DNA from: Nocardioides seonyuensis
GTDB taxonomy: Bacteria > Actinomycetota > Actinomycetes > Propionibacteriales > Nocardioidaceae
Direction: 5' to 3'
Length of the DNA stretch: 64,000 nt
Assembly: GCF_004683965.1 (NCBI RefSeq)
Contig: NZ_CP038436.1
Span: 2,418,001-2,482,000 of the forward strand
Positions 23,807 through 33,026 of this stretch are shown in pieces; within the stretch, counting starts at the first letter, position 1; each line of letters opens with the position of its first letter. The position numbers were made by a program, and so were the translations under genes. The notes beneath the pieces were generated by a model. The model ran no database searches. It saw only the letters and a program-made list of their open reading frames with translations, and was not told where the DNA came from.

Positions 23807-24844
23807 ATGACCCGACACGTACTGGCCCTGACCCTCGGCGACCCGGTGGGCATCGGCCCCGAGATCACCGCCAAGACCCTGGCAGAGCAGGCGGGCGCCA
23901 CCGACCACCACGGTGTCGCCGTGGGTGATCCTGCCGCGCTGCGACGCGGCGCGGAGGCGATGGGCCTCGACGTGGAGGTGCGCGTGGTCGACAGCTTCGA
24001 CGTCGAGCCCGCCGCGGGCGTCATCGACTGCTACGACATCGGCGTCCTCGGCGACGACCTGCCCGAGTGGGGCGTGGTCGACAAGCGCGCGGGCCTCGCG
24101 GCCGTGAAGGCCATCGAGGTCGCCACCCAGGCCGCGATGGACCAGAAGGTCGCCGGCATCGTCACCGGGCCGATCAACAAGGAGGCGATCTGGGCGGCCG
24201 GCTCCGAGCACCTCGGTCACACCGAGATGCTCGGCGCCCTCACCGGTGTCACCAAGCAGGACACCATGTTCGTAGTCCGCAACGACGCTGCTGGCGGCCA
24301 CCACCTGCGGATCTTCTTCACCACCCGCCACGTGTCCCTGCGCAAGGCTTTGGACCAGATCACCAAGGAGACCGTCGGCGAGTCGATCGTCAAGGCCCAC
24401 ACCGCCCTCAAGGTCTTCGGCGTCGACAACCCCCGGCTCGCGATCGCCGCGATCAACCCCCACGGTGGCGAGAACGGCGCCTTCGGCGACGAGGAGATCG
24501 TCCACCTGGCACCCGCGGTCGAGGAGGCCAGGGCCAACGGCCTCGACGTGGCCGGGCCTGTCCCCGCCGACTCGGTGTTCCACCAGGGTCTCGTCGGCAG
24601 GTACGACGGGGTCCTCTCGCACTTCCACGACCAGGGCCACATCCCGGCGAAGACCTTCGACTTCGACGGCACCATCTCGGTCACGGTCGGCTTGCCGATC
24701 CTGCGCACGTCGGTCGACCACGGCACCGCCTTCGACATCGCGGGGTCAGGGAGGGCCGGCCACGGGACGATGCTGTCGGCCTACCTGGCGGCGGTGGACT
24801 ACGCGCCGTACGTCGATAACATCCGGGCGACGTACGGTTCCTGA
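23807..24844 (+). CDS. PdxA2-type 4-phosphohydroxyacid dehydrogenase
   Basis: This 345-residue NAD-dependent oxidative decarboxylase of the PdxA family has the visible elements TLGDPVGIGPEITAKTL, IVTGPINKEAIWAAG, HLGHTEMLGALTG, INPHGGENGAFGDEE, ADSVFHQGLVGRYDGVLS-HFHDQG and LRTSVDHGTAFDIAG, with the metal-binding His residues present. In the context of a DUF1537 kinase and sugar-acid permease, it most likely acts on 4-phospho-D-threonate or -erythronate rather than in vitamin B6 synthesis. ATG 23807 follows AAGGAGAG. Confidence 0.87.
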   Translation: MTRHVLALTLGDPVGIGPEITAKTLAEQAGATDHHGVAVGDPAALRRGAEAMGLDVEVRVVDSFDVEPAAGVIDCYDIGVLGDDLPEWGVVDKRAGLAAVKAIEVATQAAMDQKVAGIVTGPINKEAIWAAGSEHLGHTEMLGALTGVTKQDTMFVVRNDAAGGHHLRIFFTTRHVSLRKALDQITKETVGESIVKAHTALKVFGVDNPRLAIAAINPHGGENGAFGDEEIVHLAPAVEEARANGLDVAGPVPADSVFHQGLVGRYDGVLSHFHDQGHIPAKTFDFDGTISVTVGLPILRTSVDHGTAFDIAGSGRAGHGTMLSAYLAAVDYAPYVDNIRATYGS

Positions 24845-24871
24845 CGGCCAGGAGTCGGGGGCAGGAGATCC

Positions 24872-25648
24872 GTGACGGGCGGCACCAACGTACGACGCGC
24901 GACCCAGGCGCGGCACGACGCGATGGTCGCTCTCGTCCGCGAGGGCGAGGCCAGTGTCGACGTGCTCTCCGAACGGCTCGGCGTCTCCGCCTCCACGGTC
25001 CGACGTGACCTCGCGACGCTGCAGCGGGACGGCAGGCTCGCCAGGACGTACGGCGGCGCCCTCGCGCGCGAGGTCTTCCACGAGCGCTCCTTCTCCGAGA
25101 GTGAGCAGCTCAACCTCGAGGCGAAGTCCTCGATCGCCGCGGTGGCCGTCGACCTGGTGCCGGCGGAGGGCATCGTCTTCATCGACTCCGGCACGACCTG
25201 CCTCGCGCTGGCGCGGCTGCTCGTGGCGCGCGGGCCGCTGACCGTGGTGACGCGGGGCCTGGAGTCGGCACTCCTCCTGGCCCGGGCCGACGACATCGAC
25301 GTGGTGCTGCTGGGCGGTCGGGTCCAGCCGCTCAGTCACGGGGTGATCGGGCCGCTGGCTGCGCTGGCGCTGGACCGCTACCGCTTCGACGTGGCCTTCA
25401 TGGGTGCCGACGCGATCGACCCCGCGCGGGGGCTGGGGGAGCCGACGGTCGACGAGACCTGGATCAAGGAGCGCGCGTCGGCAGTGGCCGACAGGGTGGT
25501 CGTCCTCGCCGATGCCTCCAAGCTCGATCAGCAGGCGCCTGCCTGGGTCGCGATGGGTCCGTCCTGGACGCTGGTGATGGACGCGGCAGCTCCCGCGGAG
25601 GATCTCGACGCGCTGCGCGACCAGGGAGTCCAGGTCCTCGTCACGTGA
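24872..25648 (+). CDS. DeoR/GlpR-family transcriptional regulator
   Basis: This 258-residue repressor has a DeoR-type winged helix (VDVLSERLGVSASTVRRDLATLQRDGRLARTYGG, about 28-62) and a phosphosugar-sensing DeoRC domain (FIDSGTTCLALARLL, VVLLGGRVQPLSHGVIG). GTG 24872 is the start. It lies 27 bp after the pdxA2 gene in the same operon and probably responds to a phosphorylated intermediate. The GTTGCG palindrome at 20852-20882, upstream of the permease, is the likely operator. Confidence 0.86.
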   Translation: MTGGTNVRRATQARHDAMVALVREGEASVDVLSERLGVSASTVRRDLATLQRDGRLARTYGGALAREVFHERSFSESEQLNLEAKSSIAAVAVDLVPAEGIVFIDSGTTCLALARLLVARGPLTVVTRGLESALLLARADDIDVVLLGGRVQPLSHGVIGPLAALALDRYRFDVAFMGADAIDPARGLGEPTVDETWIKERASAVADRVVVLADASKLDQQAPAWVAMGPSWTLVMDAAAPAEDLDALRDQGVQVLVT

Positions 25649-25654
25649 GAGGGC

Positions 25655-26780
25655 CTACACGTGACGGGGCAGGTGCTCTGCCGCAAGCCGTTCGAGGTAG
25701 AACGCTGCGTCGCGCATGCTCGCCTCGGGCGTTGGCGCCAGGTCACTGATCGCGTAGGCGGCCTCGATGCCTGCCCTCTCGAGCTCTCGGGCAGCGAGCT
25801 CATTGACCCCACAGACCGCCACCACCCGGGCTCCTGCCTCGCGAGCGAGGCGGGTCACGCCGATCGGCGCCTTTCCGCGCAACGACTGTGCGTCCAAGGT
25901 GCCCTCCCCGACGACGACCAGCTCGACCCCCTCGAGGTGGCGCTGGAAGTCGAGCAGGTCGAGGACGAGCTGGATGCCAGGTCGCAGGACACCTCCCAAC
26001 GCGGCGACCACCGCGAAGCCGACCCCGCCGGCGGCACCAGCACCCGCGGAGTCACGCAGGTCCTTCCCCGTCTCGTCCGCCAGAAGGTCGGCGAAGTGGG
26101 CCAGGTTGGCGTCGAGAACCGTCACCTGGCCGCCGGACGCGCCCTTCTGCGGCCCGTAGGTGACGGCAGCTCCGTGGGGCCCGGTGAGCGGGTTGTCGAC
26201 GTCGCAGGCGACGACCAGCTCGACCTCCCGCACTCGCGGGTGGAGCGTGCTCAGGTCGAGCGCAGCCAGGTCCCCCAACGCCCCGCCGCCGTGGCCGACG
26301 TCCTCACCCTGGCGGTCGCGCAGTCGCGCGCCGAGCGCCTGCAGCAGACCGGCCCCGCCGTCGGTGCACGCACTGCCGCCGATGCCCAGCACGAGGCGTC
26401 GTACGCCGGCGTCCAGGGCGGCCGCGACCAGTTCGCCGGTCCCGCGGCTGGTCGCTGTCATCGGCGCGAGCTCCTGACCGGGCAATCTCGCCAGCCCAGA
26501 GACGTCCGCCATCTCCACGATGGCAGTGTCATCAAGACGACCCCAAGCGGTGTCCACCTGCTCACCCGTCGGGCCGGTCGCGCGGGCGGGTACCCGCTCG
26601 TAGCCTGCGGCGACCGCTGCGTCGAGGGTCCCCTCACCGCCGTCCGCCACAGGCAGGCAACGCACCTCGACATCCTGCCGCGGAGGTGCCGCCGCGTTGA
26701 GTCCGCGTCGGAGGGCGCGGGCCACCTCCGTCGCGGTCAGCGACCCCTTGAACTTGTCCGGCGCGACGAGGACTCGGGTC
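25655..26780 (-). CDS. Glycerate kinase (GarK/GlxK type)
   Basis: This 375-residue glycerate kinase of the GarK/GlxK family has VLVAPDKFKGSLTATEVA, LPVADGGEGTLDA, GIGGSACTDGGAGLLQALG, YGPQKGAS and VVGEGTLDAQSLRGKAP, all family hallmarks. It converts glycerate to 2-phosphoglycerate with ATP. It faces the DeoR gene, with stops 6 bp apart. Its placement beside an acid-sugar operon suggests related carbon use but not co-transcription. ATG 26780 (MTRVLV) is preferred over the slightly longer 26794 start. Confidence 0.9.
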
Positions 26781-26849
26781 ATGGCGCCATCCAAGCAGGA
26801 GGAGGGTCATCCCAGCCGTCGACAATCCCGCGGAAGTAGGGTGCGGCGC

Positions 26850-27887
26850 GTGGAGCAGCCCGTCCCCCTCACCGAGCGCGAGATCACCCAGCGCGTCCCA
26901 CTGACCAACCCGGACGGACGCCTCAACCGCGACGCCGTCGGCTGGACGCGCACCCCGCTGATCACCACCGACGGCATCGGCCGCGGTCGCATGGGCCGTG
27001 GTCGTGTCGGACGTGGCCGCAACAAGCGCTGGGAGTACTGGGGCGTCATCACACCCACCCACGTCGTCGCGCTGGTCCTCTCCGACATCGACTACGCGGC
27101 CGTGCACGGCATCTGGGTGCTCGACCGTCGGACCGGTGAGGAGGTCTCGCACGACGCGATAGGGATCGGGGGTCGCAGCGCCACCCTGCCCGGCACTCTC
27201 GGCGCCGGACCCTCCCGGGCCCGCACCCGGAAGGTCCGCATCGATCTCGACGAGATCGACGGCGGCACCCGCCTCCGTGCCGAGGGCGAGCGCGTACGCG
27301 TCGACATCACCGCGCACCGCCCGCCCGGGCACGAGAGCCTCGGGGTCGTCGTACCGTGGACGGACCGGCTCTTCCAGTACACCGTCAAGGACGTGGCGCG
27401 GCCGGCCGCGGGCGCACTCTGGGTCGACGGTGTCGAGTACGACGTCCCGGCCGACGAGTCGTGGGCGGTGCTCGACCACGGGCGCGGCCGATGGCCCTAC
27501 TCGATGCACTGGAACTGGGGCGCCGGGTCCGGTCGCACCGACAGGCGCGTCGTCGGCATCCAGGTCGGCGGCAAGTGGACCGACGGCACCGGCACCTGTG
27601 AGAACTCGCTGCTCGTCGACGGGCGGCTCACCAAGATCAGCGAGGAGCTGGTCTGGCGCTACGACACCGACGACTGGATGGCTCCGTGGCGGGTGTACGG
27701 CGACGCGGTCGACCTGACCTTCACGCCGTTCCACCTCAAGCGCTCGGTCACCGACCTCAAGGTGTTCTCCTCGCGCACCCACCAGTGCTTCGGCCACTGG
27801 TCAGGGCGCGTGCGCGACGAGTCGGGGGAGTGGGTGCACCTCGCCGACCTGGTCGGGTGGGCCGAGGACGTGCGCAACCGCTGGTGA
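26850..27887 (+). CDS. DUF2804 family protein
   Basis: This roughly 345-residue DUF2804 protein has ITQRVPLTNPDGRLNRDAVGW near the start, then WEYWGVITPTHVVALVLSDIDYA, WPYSMHWNWGAGSGR and FTPFHLKRS, a conserved layout in actinobacteria. The function is unknown; the domain is distantly lipocalin-like in its beta-rich pattern, which is a guess. GTG 26850 or 26841 could be the start; the upstream extension overlaps the divergent glycerate kinase and is unlikely. A region of Arg/Gly (GRGRMGRGRVGRGRNKR) near residue 40 is unusual and very basic. Confidence 0.75.
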   Translation: MEQPVPLTEREITQRVPLTNPDGRLNRDAVGWTRTPLITTDGIGRGRMGRGRVGRGRNKRWEYWGVITPTHVVALVLSDIDYAAVHGIWVLDRRTGEEVSHDAIGIGGRSATLPGTLGAGPSRARTRKVRIDLDEIDGGTRLRAEGERVRVDITAHRPPGHESLGVVVPWTDRLFQYTVKDVARPAAGALWVDGVEYDVPADESWAVLDHGRGRWPYSMHWNWGAGSGRTDRRVVGIQVGGKWTDGTGTCENSLLVDGRLTKISEELVWRYDTDDWMAPWRVYGDAVDLTFTPFHLKRSVTDLKVFSSRTHQCFGHWSGRVRDESGEWVHLADLVGWAEDVRNRW

Positions 27888-27903
27888 GGGGTACCGCGCA
27901 GGC

Positions 27904-29113
27904 ATGGACACACGGCGCGTGCTGGACGGCCTCGAGGCAGTGACCCCGTGGCAAGAGGAGCTCTACGCCCACCTGCACCAGAACCCCGAGCTGTCCATGC
28001 AGGAGAAGGAGACCGCAGCAGAGGTCAGCCGCCGCCTGGAGTCCTTCGGGTACGACGTCCAGCAGATCGGCGGGGTCGTCGGCGTGCTCGCCAACGGGGA
28101 GGGACCCACCGTCCTCTTCCGCGCCGACATGGACGCGCTGCCCGTCAAGGAGGCGACCGGCCTGCCCTACGCCTCGACGAGGACGGCCGTCGATCCCCAG
28201 GGCGTCACCGTGCCGGTCATGCACGCGTGCGGCCACGACCTCCACGTCGTGGCGGCCCTCGGGGCCGCCAGCCTCCTGGCAGGTCATCGGGACGCCTGGT
28301 CCGGGACCTACGTCGCGCTCTTCCAGCCGGCCGAGGAGACGGCGGCAGGCGCCCGGTCGATGGTCGATGACGGACTGGTCGAGAAGATCCCGAAGCCTGA
28401 CGTGGCCCTCGCCCAGCACGTCATGGCAGTCCCGGCGGCAGGAGAGGTCGGCACCACGGCCGGGCCGATGATGTCGACGGGCGCGTGCATCCGGGTGAAG
28501 GTGTACGGCGAGGGCACCCACGGGTCCATGCCACACCTGGGCATCGACCCCGTCGTGCTCAGTGCCGCCATCGTGACGCGACTGCAGACGATCGTGGCGC
28601 GGGAGATCGCGCCGTCTGACTTGGGGGTCGTGACCGTCGGCAGCCTGCAGGCCGGGACGAAGGCCAACATCATCCCCGACGACGCGACCATGCTGCTCAA
28701 CATCAGGGCCTACGACCTCGACGTGCGCGAGAAGCTGCTGACCGCGATCGAGAGGATCGTGCGAGCCGAGTGCGAGGCAGCCGGCAGCACACGGCCGCCG
28801 GAGATCGAGCTCTACGAGAGCTTCCCGCTCACGGACAACGATGCCCCGGTCAACGCGAAGGTCACCGAGGCCTTCGTCGCGCACTTCGGACCAGACCGGG
28901 TCAAGCGCCTCGACCCGCTCACCGGTCCGAGGACTTCAGCGTCATCCCGGACGCGTTCGGTATCCCCTACTGCTACTGGGCCTTCGGCGGCTTCACCGCC
29001 GACCAGCGCCCCGTCCCCAACCACAACCCCGGCTTCGGGCGGCGATGCAACCCACGCTGACCACGGGCACCGAGGCTGCGGTGACGGCCGTGCTGTCGTA
29101 CCTCCAGAGCTGA
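27904..29113 (+). pseudogene. M20-family amidohydrolase, two frameshifts
   Basis: The first about 340 codons encode a good M20D amidohydrolase (hippurate-hydrolase type): LFRADMDALPV, MHACGHDLHV, LFQPAEETAAGARSM and SMPHLGIDPV. Near 28925 one base is missing in ACCGG-TCCGAGGAC, moving SEDFSVIPDAFGIPYCYWAF to the next frame. Near 29037 a second base is missing, and the natural end (AAMQPTLTTGTEAAVTAVL) lies in the third frame, stopping at 29113. The unshifted product would end in unrelated sequence at 29148 and lack the last metal/substrate His region. Either a recent pseudogene or sequencing error. Confidence 0.75.
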
Positions 29114-29138
29114 GGTTGCGGGTCCACGCCGACAACTG

Positions 29139-29176
29139 GGTCTCGTGACACGACTTCGTCGTTCCTCGACCATCGG
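29139..29176. repeat. Single hairpin-repeat copy
   Basis: One copy of the 38 bp repeat (GGTCTCGTGACACGACTT...) with the ACGAC-TTC-GTCGT stem sits between the M20 remnant and the convergent LuxR gene. It could serve as a bidirectional terminator. Confidence 0.8.
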
Positions 29177-29189
29177 GTGAATTCGTCGT

Positions 29190-30800
29190 TCAGGCGAGCC
29201 CGTGCTCGTAGGCGTACGCCGCCGCGGCGGTGCGGGAGCCGACGTCGAGCTTGCCGAAGATGTTGGAGAGGTGACGTGCGACGGTCTTCTCGCTGAGGAC
29301 CAGCTCGGCCGCGACCTGGGGGTTGCTGCGTCCCGCCGCGACCAGGCGCAGCACCTCCGCCTCGCGGGCGGTCAGGCCACCGGGGAGCGCCGCCGGTGCC
29401 AGCAGTATCGAGGCGAGGTCCGCCATCGGTGTCGCTCCCAGCCGGCGGAAGACGGCACGCGCGGCGGTCAGCTCGCGCTCCGCCGAGGAGTCGTCCCCCT
29501 GTGCCAGGAGACAGCGGGCGGCCAGCAGCCGCGCCACGGCGGCGTCGTACGGCGCAGTCGCCTGCGCGTAGAGCTGGTGGGCCTTGCGCAGGTAGGGGAG
29601 GGCGCCGGCGGGATCCCCGGCGGCCAGCTCGACGGCACCCATCGCCCGGGCCGCGGCGGCGGAGAGCACTCGGGCGCCGAGCGAGGCCGCCACGTCCGAG
29701 AGCTCCTGGGCCAGAGGGCGCGCGCGGTCGACGTCGCCCGACGCGAGCAGCACCTCGATCGCAGCGGGCAGCAGACGGCAGCGCTGCACCGGCCCGGCCG
29801 GCGCGCCGAGCAGACGATCGACCGCCGCCAGCGCCGCCGTACTCCTGCCACTCGCCAGCCAGAGCAGCGCCAGGCCGGGCTGGGGGTCCAGGCCGAGGTC
29901 GGCCGCACGCTGGTAGGCGGCGTCGGCGCCCTCGAGGTCGCCGCGCAGGCGCAGGAGGTCGCCGGTCTCGACGGCGGTGAGTCCCACGGCGTCCGGCGTG
30001 CCGAGCTGGCGGTAGCGGTCGGCGGCGAGTGCGTACTCCCGCAACGCGTCGTCCCAGGCCCCCTTCAGACGCAGGAGCTGACCGCGGTGCACGGCGCACT
30101 GGCCGGTGAAGGCGAGCAGCCCGGGTTGCGCGTCGCACCACCGCTCCAGGGCGGCCGTCCACTCGGCGACCCGGCTGAAGTCGCTCACCTCCTGACAGCC
30201 CTCGATGGCGGTGCAGAAGACGTGGCCGGCGATGAAGGGCGAGACCTCGCCCGAGACCACCCGCACCATCGCGTCGTCGAGCAGGGCGAGACCTTCGCCG
30301 AAGTCCCCGGAGTAGAGCGCCACCCGGCCACGGGCGCAGGTGCTCATCGCGAGCAGGTCGGTGTCGTGGAACCGCCGGGCCGCCTCGTAGGCGTCCTCGG
30401 CCCGAGACCCGGCCGTCTCGAAGTCGCCGGCGCCAATGGCCTGGAACATCAGCAGGAACGCCACCCAGCCGCGCTCGGCGCAGTCCTCGCCGACCTCGTC
30501 CACCAGGGCCACGGCCCGGCGGCACCAGCCTGCGGCGAGCGCCGGCTCTCCGTGGGCTGCGGTGTTCATCGATAGGTGGAAGGCGCACCGCGCCGCTCCG
30601 CGCAGGTCGCCCGCGGCCTCACACGCGACGACGGCGCGCTGCAGGGCGAGCACGAGGTCGTCGTGCCGGCCGACGAGCCCGGCCGTCGTGCTGAAGTGGT
30701 CGAGCTCGGCGGGGCTGAGCCCGTCGAGGCCGGTGTCGGACCATGCCTCGTAGGCGGCCTGCCAGTCGCCGCGCGCGAAGTGTTCAGCGGCCTGCTCCAC
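29190..30800 (-). CDS. LuxR-family regulator with TPR-like array
   Basis: This 536-residue protein is made of repeated helical hairpins (TPR-like; for example AAEHFARGDWQAAYEAWSDTG and ALREYALAADRYRQLGTPD) and ends with a LuxR helix-turn-helix (LTAREAEVLRLVAAGRSNPQ then VARHLSNIFGKLDVGSRTAA). There is no ATPase domain, unlike LAL regulators. The C-terminal HTH binds DNA; the TPR part likely senses a partner or ligand. Start ATG 30800. It is 20 bp downstream of the flavin monooxygenase stop on the same strand, so the two are probably co-transcribed. Confidence 0.82.
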   Translation of the reverse strand: MEQAAEHFARGDWQAAYEAWSDTGLDGLSPAELDHFSTTAGLVGRHDDLVLALQRAVVACEAAGDLRGAARCAFHLSMNTAAHGEPALAAGWCRRAVALVDEVGEDCAERGWVAFLLMFQAIGAGDFETAGSRAEDAYEAARRFHDTDLLAMSTCARGRVALYSGDFGEGLALLDDAMVRVVSGEVSPFIAGHVFCTAIEGCQEVSDFSRVAEWTAALERWCDAQPGLLAFTGQCAVHRGQLLRLKGAWDDALREYALAADRYRQLGTPDAVGLTAVETGDLLRLRGDLEGADAAYQRAADLGLDPQPGLALLWLASGRSTAALAAVDRLLGAPAGPVQRCRLLPAAIEVLLASGDVDRARPLAQELSDVAASLGARVLSAAAARAMGAVELAAGDPAGALPYLRKAHQLYAQATAPYDAAVARLLAARCLLAQGDDSSAERELTAARAVFRRLGATPMADLASILLAPAALPGGLTAREAEVLRLVAAGRSNPQVAAELVLSEKTVARHLSNIFGKLDVGSRTAAAAYAYEHGLA

Positions 30801-30820
30801 GGTCCTGAGCGTACGGCGGA

Positions 30821-31939
30821 TCAGGCCGCGTGGGGCAGGTCTGCCGTCGACTTCGCCCGGGTGCGCGAGCGTCGTACCACCTGGTCCGCGACGTAGGCGG
30901 CGTCACGGCCGACCCCGGGCAGCAGCATGGAGCTGAAGGAGTACTGGAAGGACATGCCGCAGAAGAAGAGGCCGGGGGCGTCGGTGGCGACGCCCCGCTT
31001 CTCGCGCGGCCAGCCGTCGTCGCCGGTGATCGGGAGGTCGATCCAGCCGAGCTCCTGGCGGAAGCCCGTCGCCCACACGACGGTCGCGACATCGCGGGGA
31101 ACGCCGTCGACGACAGGCCGGCCGTCGCGGACCTCCTCCACCCGGCTGGTCACGCGCTCGACCCCTCGCTCGAGCAGGTCGCGGCGCTTGACGCGCAGCA
31201 TGGGCCCACCGTGGTGTCGCACGTGAGCCATCACCTTGCGACCCAGCGGAGTACGGCGCGTGAGCACGTGCCGCCACGCGAAGAGCACCACGGGGAACAG
31301 CACCTGGAACAGGGGTGACTCCAGCCGGGGTGGGATCTCCCCGCAGTCACGCCCGGCGAGGATCGTCGGGTGCGTCTCGACGAGCTCGTAGGCGATGTCG
31401 GTGCCCGAGTGGCTGGCGCCCACGACGAGCACCGAACCCTCGCCGAGCTGGCTGGGTCGCCGGTACTCGCTCGAGTGGAGCTGCAGGATCGCCGGGTCGA
31501 GATCGGCGGCGACGGCCGGAATGCTCGGAGTGCGGCCGAACGTGCCGGTGGCGACCACCACGCTGCGGCACCGCAGTCGTCCGCGGTCGGTGGTGACGAC
31601 GTATCCGTCGTCGTCGCGGTCCAGGGCCTGCACGCGGGTCTCGAGCCGCACCGGGAGGTCGAAGGTCCGGGCATAGGTCTCGAGGTAGTCGCCCACCGCG
31701 TCCTTGCCCGGGAAGCTCCATCGCCGCCCCGGGAACGGCAGGCCGGGGAGGCCGTCGACGTGGGCAGGGGAGTAGAGCCTCAGGCTGTCCCACTGTCGAC
31801 GCCAGTTGTCACCGATGCGCGACGCGGCGTCGAGGATGACGAACGGGATGCCGCGCCGCTGGAGGTGGTAGCCCGTCGCGAGCCCGGCCTGGCCGGCGCC
31901 GATGACGACTGTGTCGATGTCAGTGTCGAAGGTGTCCAT
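30821..31939 (-). CDS. Flavin-containing NAD(P)H monooxygenase-like protein
   Basis: This 372-residue FAD/NAD(P)-dependent oxidoreductase of the FMO/CzcO group has the FAD Rossmann motif VVIGAGQAGLATGYHL at the start, a second (NADPH) motif VLVVGASHSGTDIAYEL, and the FMO-type linker ATGTFGRTPSIP. VVWATGFRQELGW is the ATG motif near the end. The likely activity is oxygenation of a small nucleophile or a Baeyer-Villiger reaction; the substrate is unknown. MDTFDTD at 31939 is the preferred start. It sits upstream of the LuxR-TPR gene. Confidence 0.85.
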   Translation of the reverse strand: MDTFDTDIDTVVIGAGQAGLATGYHLQRRGIPFVILDAASRIGDNWRRQWDSLRLYSPAHVDGLPGLPFPGRRWSFPGKDAVGDYLETYARTFDLPVRLETRVQALDRDDDGYVVTTDRGRLRCRSVVVATGTFGRTPSIPAVAADLDPAILQLHSSEYRRPSQLGEGSVLVVGASHSGTDIAYELVETHPTILAGRDCGEIPPRLESPLFQVLFPVVLFAWRHVLTRRTPLGRKVMAHVRHHGGPMLRVKRRDLLERGVERVTSRVEEVRDGRPVVDGVPRDVATVVWATGFRQELGWIDLPITGDDGWPREKRGVATDAPGLFFCGMSFQYSFSSMLLPGVGRDAAYVADQVVRRSRTRAKSTADLPHAA

Positions 31940-32024
31940 GCGTCGAGGATTCGTCCCGGGGCGCCGACGGCGCATCGGGCGCGATACCCATTCCCGGCAC
32001 GTGGAGCATGGGTGGGTCTACCCA

Positions 32025-32062
32025 GGTCTCGTGACACGACTTCGTCGTCACTCGACCACCGG
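32025..32062. repeat. Single hairpin-repeat copy overlapping MerR-DICT stop
   Basis: One copy with the ACGAC-TTC-GTCGT stem and a CTCGACCACCGGGG end overlaps the last codons of the MerR-DICT gene, so the repeat supplies part of the coding sequence. Confidence 0.78.
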
Positions 32063-32911
32063 GGCTGGGCGGCGCCAGGCCGGGGTGCTGTCCACCTGCT
32101 CGAGGATCCGGAGCAGCACCCGGTCGGTGTCCGCCACCGTCGTCTCCGTGGTGATGGGAGCGGTCAGAAGCTCGTCCACACTCTCGGGAGGGGTCGCGCC
32201 GGCCGCGCGCGCGGTCGCGACGACGACTCGGGCTGCGGTGAGGGCTGCGGCCCGGCGCATGCTGATCACGGCTTCGTACGTCGCGGGCCCGCCTGCGGCG
32301 GCGGGCACCTCCCACGCGGCCAGGACGGCTGCGAAGCCGCGGCTCACGGTGACGACCGTCCACTCACGGCGCATCGGCGAGTCGGCCGGCAGCTGGCAGC
32401 GCGCAGGTCGGGCCTGAGGGTCGGCGGGGAGGTCGGCGTCGAAGTCGGCCAGCACGGCCGACCACGTCGCCGTACGGGCCAGCTCGTCCCACCGGTGCCG
32501 GGAGCGGGCGAACACGTGCCCCTCCTGGAAGGTGCCCAGGACCACCGAGCGGTCTGCGCGAGCCAGGCACTCGTCCTCGATCGCGTGGGAGGCAGCCAGC
32601 AGGGTGGCCTTGGCCAAGCGCTGCGGGCGCAGGTCGGGGAACTCGCGGATGAGCGTCGCATGCACTGACTCGTCGTGCTGCTGGCGGGATCGCTGCAGCA
32701 CGCCGTCGACGGCGAGGTTGAGGGGGACTCCTCGCTCCCGGGCCTCGAGCACCTCCTGGACGAGCAGGACGTCGGCGTCGGTGAAGCGTCGATGACCCGA
32801 CGTCGTACGACGACCCGTGGGAAAGCCGAAGCGGTTCTCCCAGGTGCGCAGCACGTTGGGAGTGACCCCCGTCCGCTGTGCCAGGACGCCGATGCTGAAG
32901 TCGTCGGTCAC
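32048..32911 (-). CDS. MerR-type regulator with DICT sensory domain
   Basis: This 287-residue regulator has an N-terminal MerR winged helix (FSIGVLAQRTGVTPNVLRTWE, GHRRFTDADVLLVQEVL) and a DICT domain (LARADRSVVLGTFQEGHVFA, then DELARTATWSAVLADFD), a module linked to light- or redox-responsive signalling proteins. GTG 32911 is the start. It is divergent from a tiny membrane-protein gene, and the AT-rich stretch between them (32942-33003) is the likely operator. The last codons fall in a hairpin repeat. Confidence 0.8.
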   Translation of the reverse strand: MTDDFSIGVLAQRTGVTPNVLRTWENRFGFPTGRRTTSGHRRFTDADVLLVQEVLEARERGVPLNLAVDGVLQRSRQQHDESVHATLIREFPDLRPQRLAKATLLAASHAIEDECLARADRSVVLGTFQEGHVFARSRHRWDELARTATWSAVLADFDADLPADPQARPARCQLPADSPMRREWTVVTVSRGFAAVLAAWEVPAAAGGPATYEAVISMRRAAALTAARVVVATARAAGATPPESVDELLTAPITTETTVADTDRVLLRILEQVDSTPAWRRPAPVVE

Positions 32912-32941
32912 GTGCGCTCTCCGAGCTGGTAGGCGAAATCT

Positions 32942-33003
32942 CTGGTCGAAACCACTGGTCAAAACCCCTGCAGAGAGTTATACATGTTTGTAGAGATATC
33001 TGC
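32942..33003. promoter_or_regulatory. AT-rich divergent operator region
   Basis: A 13 bp near-tandem repeat (CTGGTCGAAACCA at 32942, CTGGTCAAAACCC at 32955) is followed by a dyad with GCAGA (32970) and TCTGC (32999) as outer arms and TACA/TGTA (32981, 32989) as inner arms. It is one of the few AT-rich stretches nearby and sits between the MerR-DICT gene and a small membrane gene. Confidence 0.45.
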
Positions 33004-33026
33004 AATCCAACCCTCAGGAGCCCGCC

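Noticed and set aside
25655..26780. Glycerate kinase as part of the same transcript as the acid-sugar operon
   Set aside because: It is on the opposite strand with stops 6 bp apart; only a functional link, not a shared operon, is supported.
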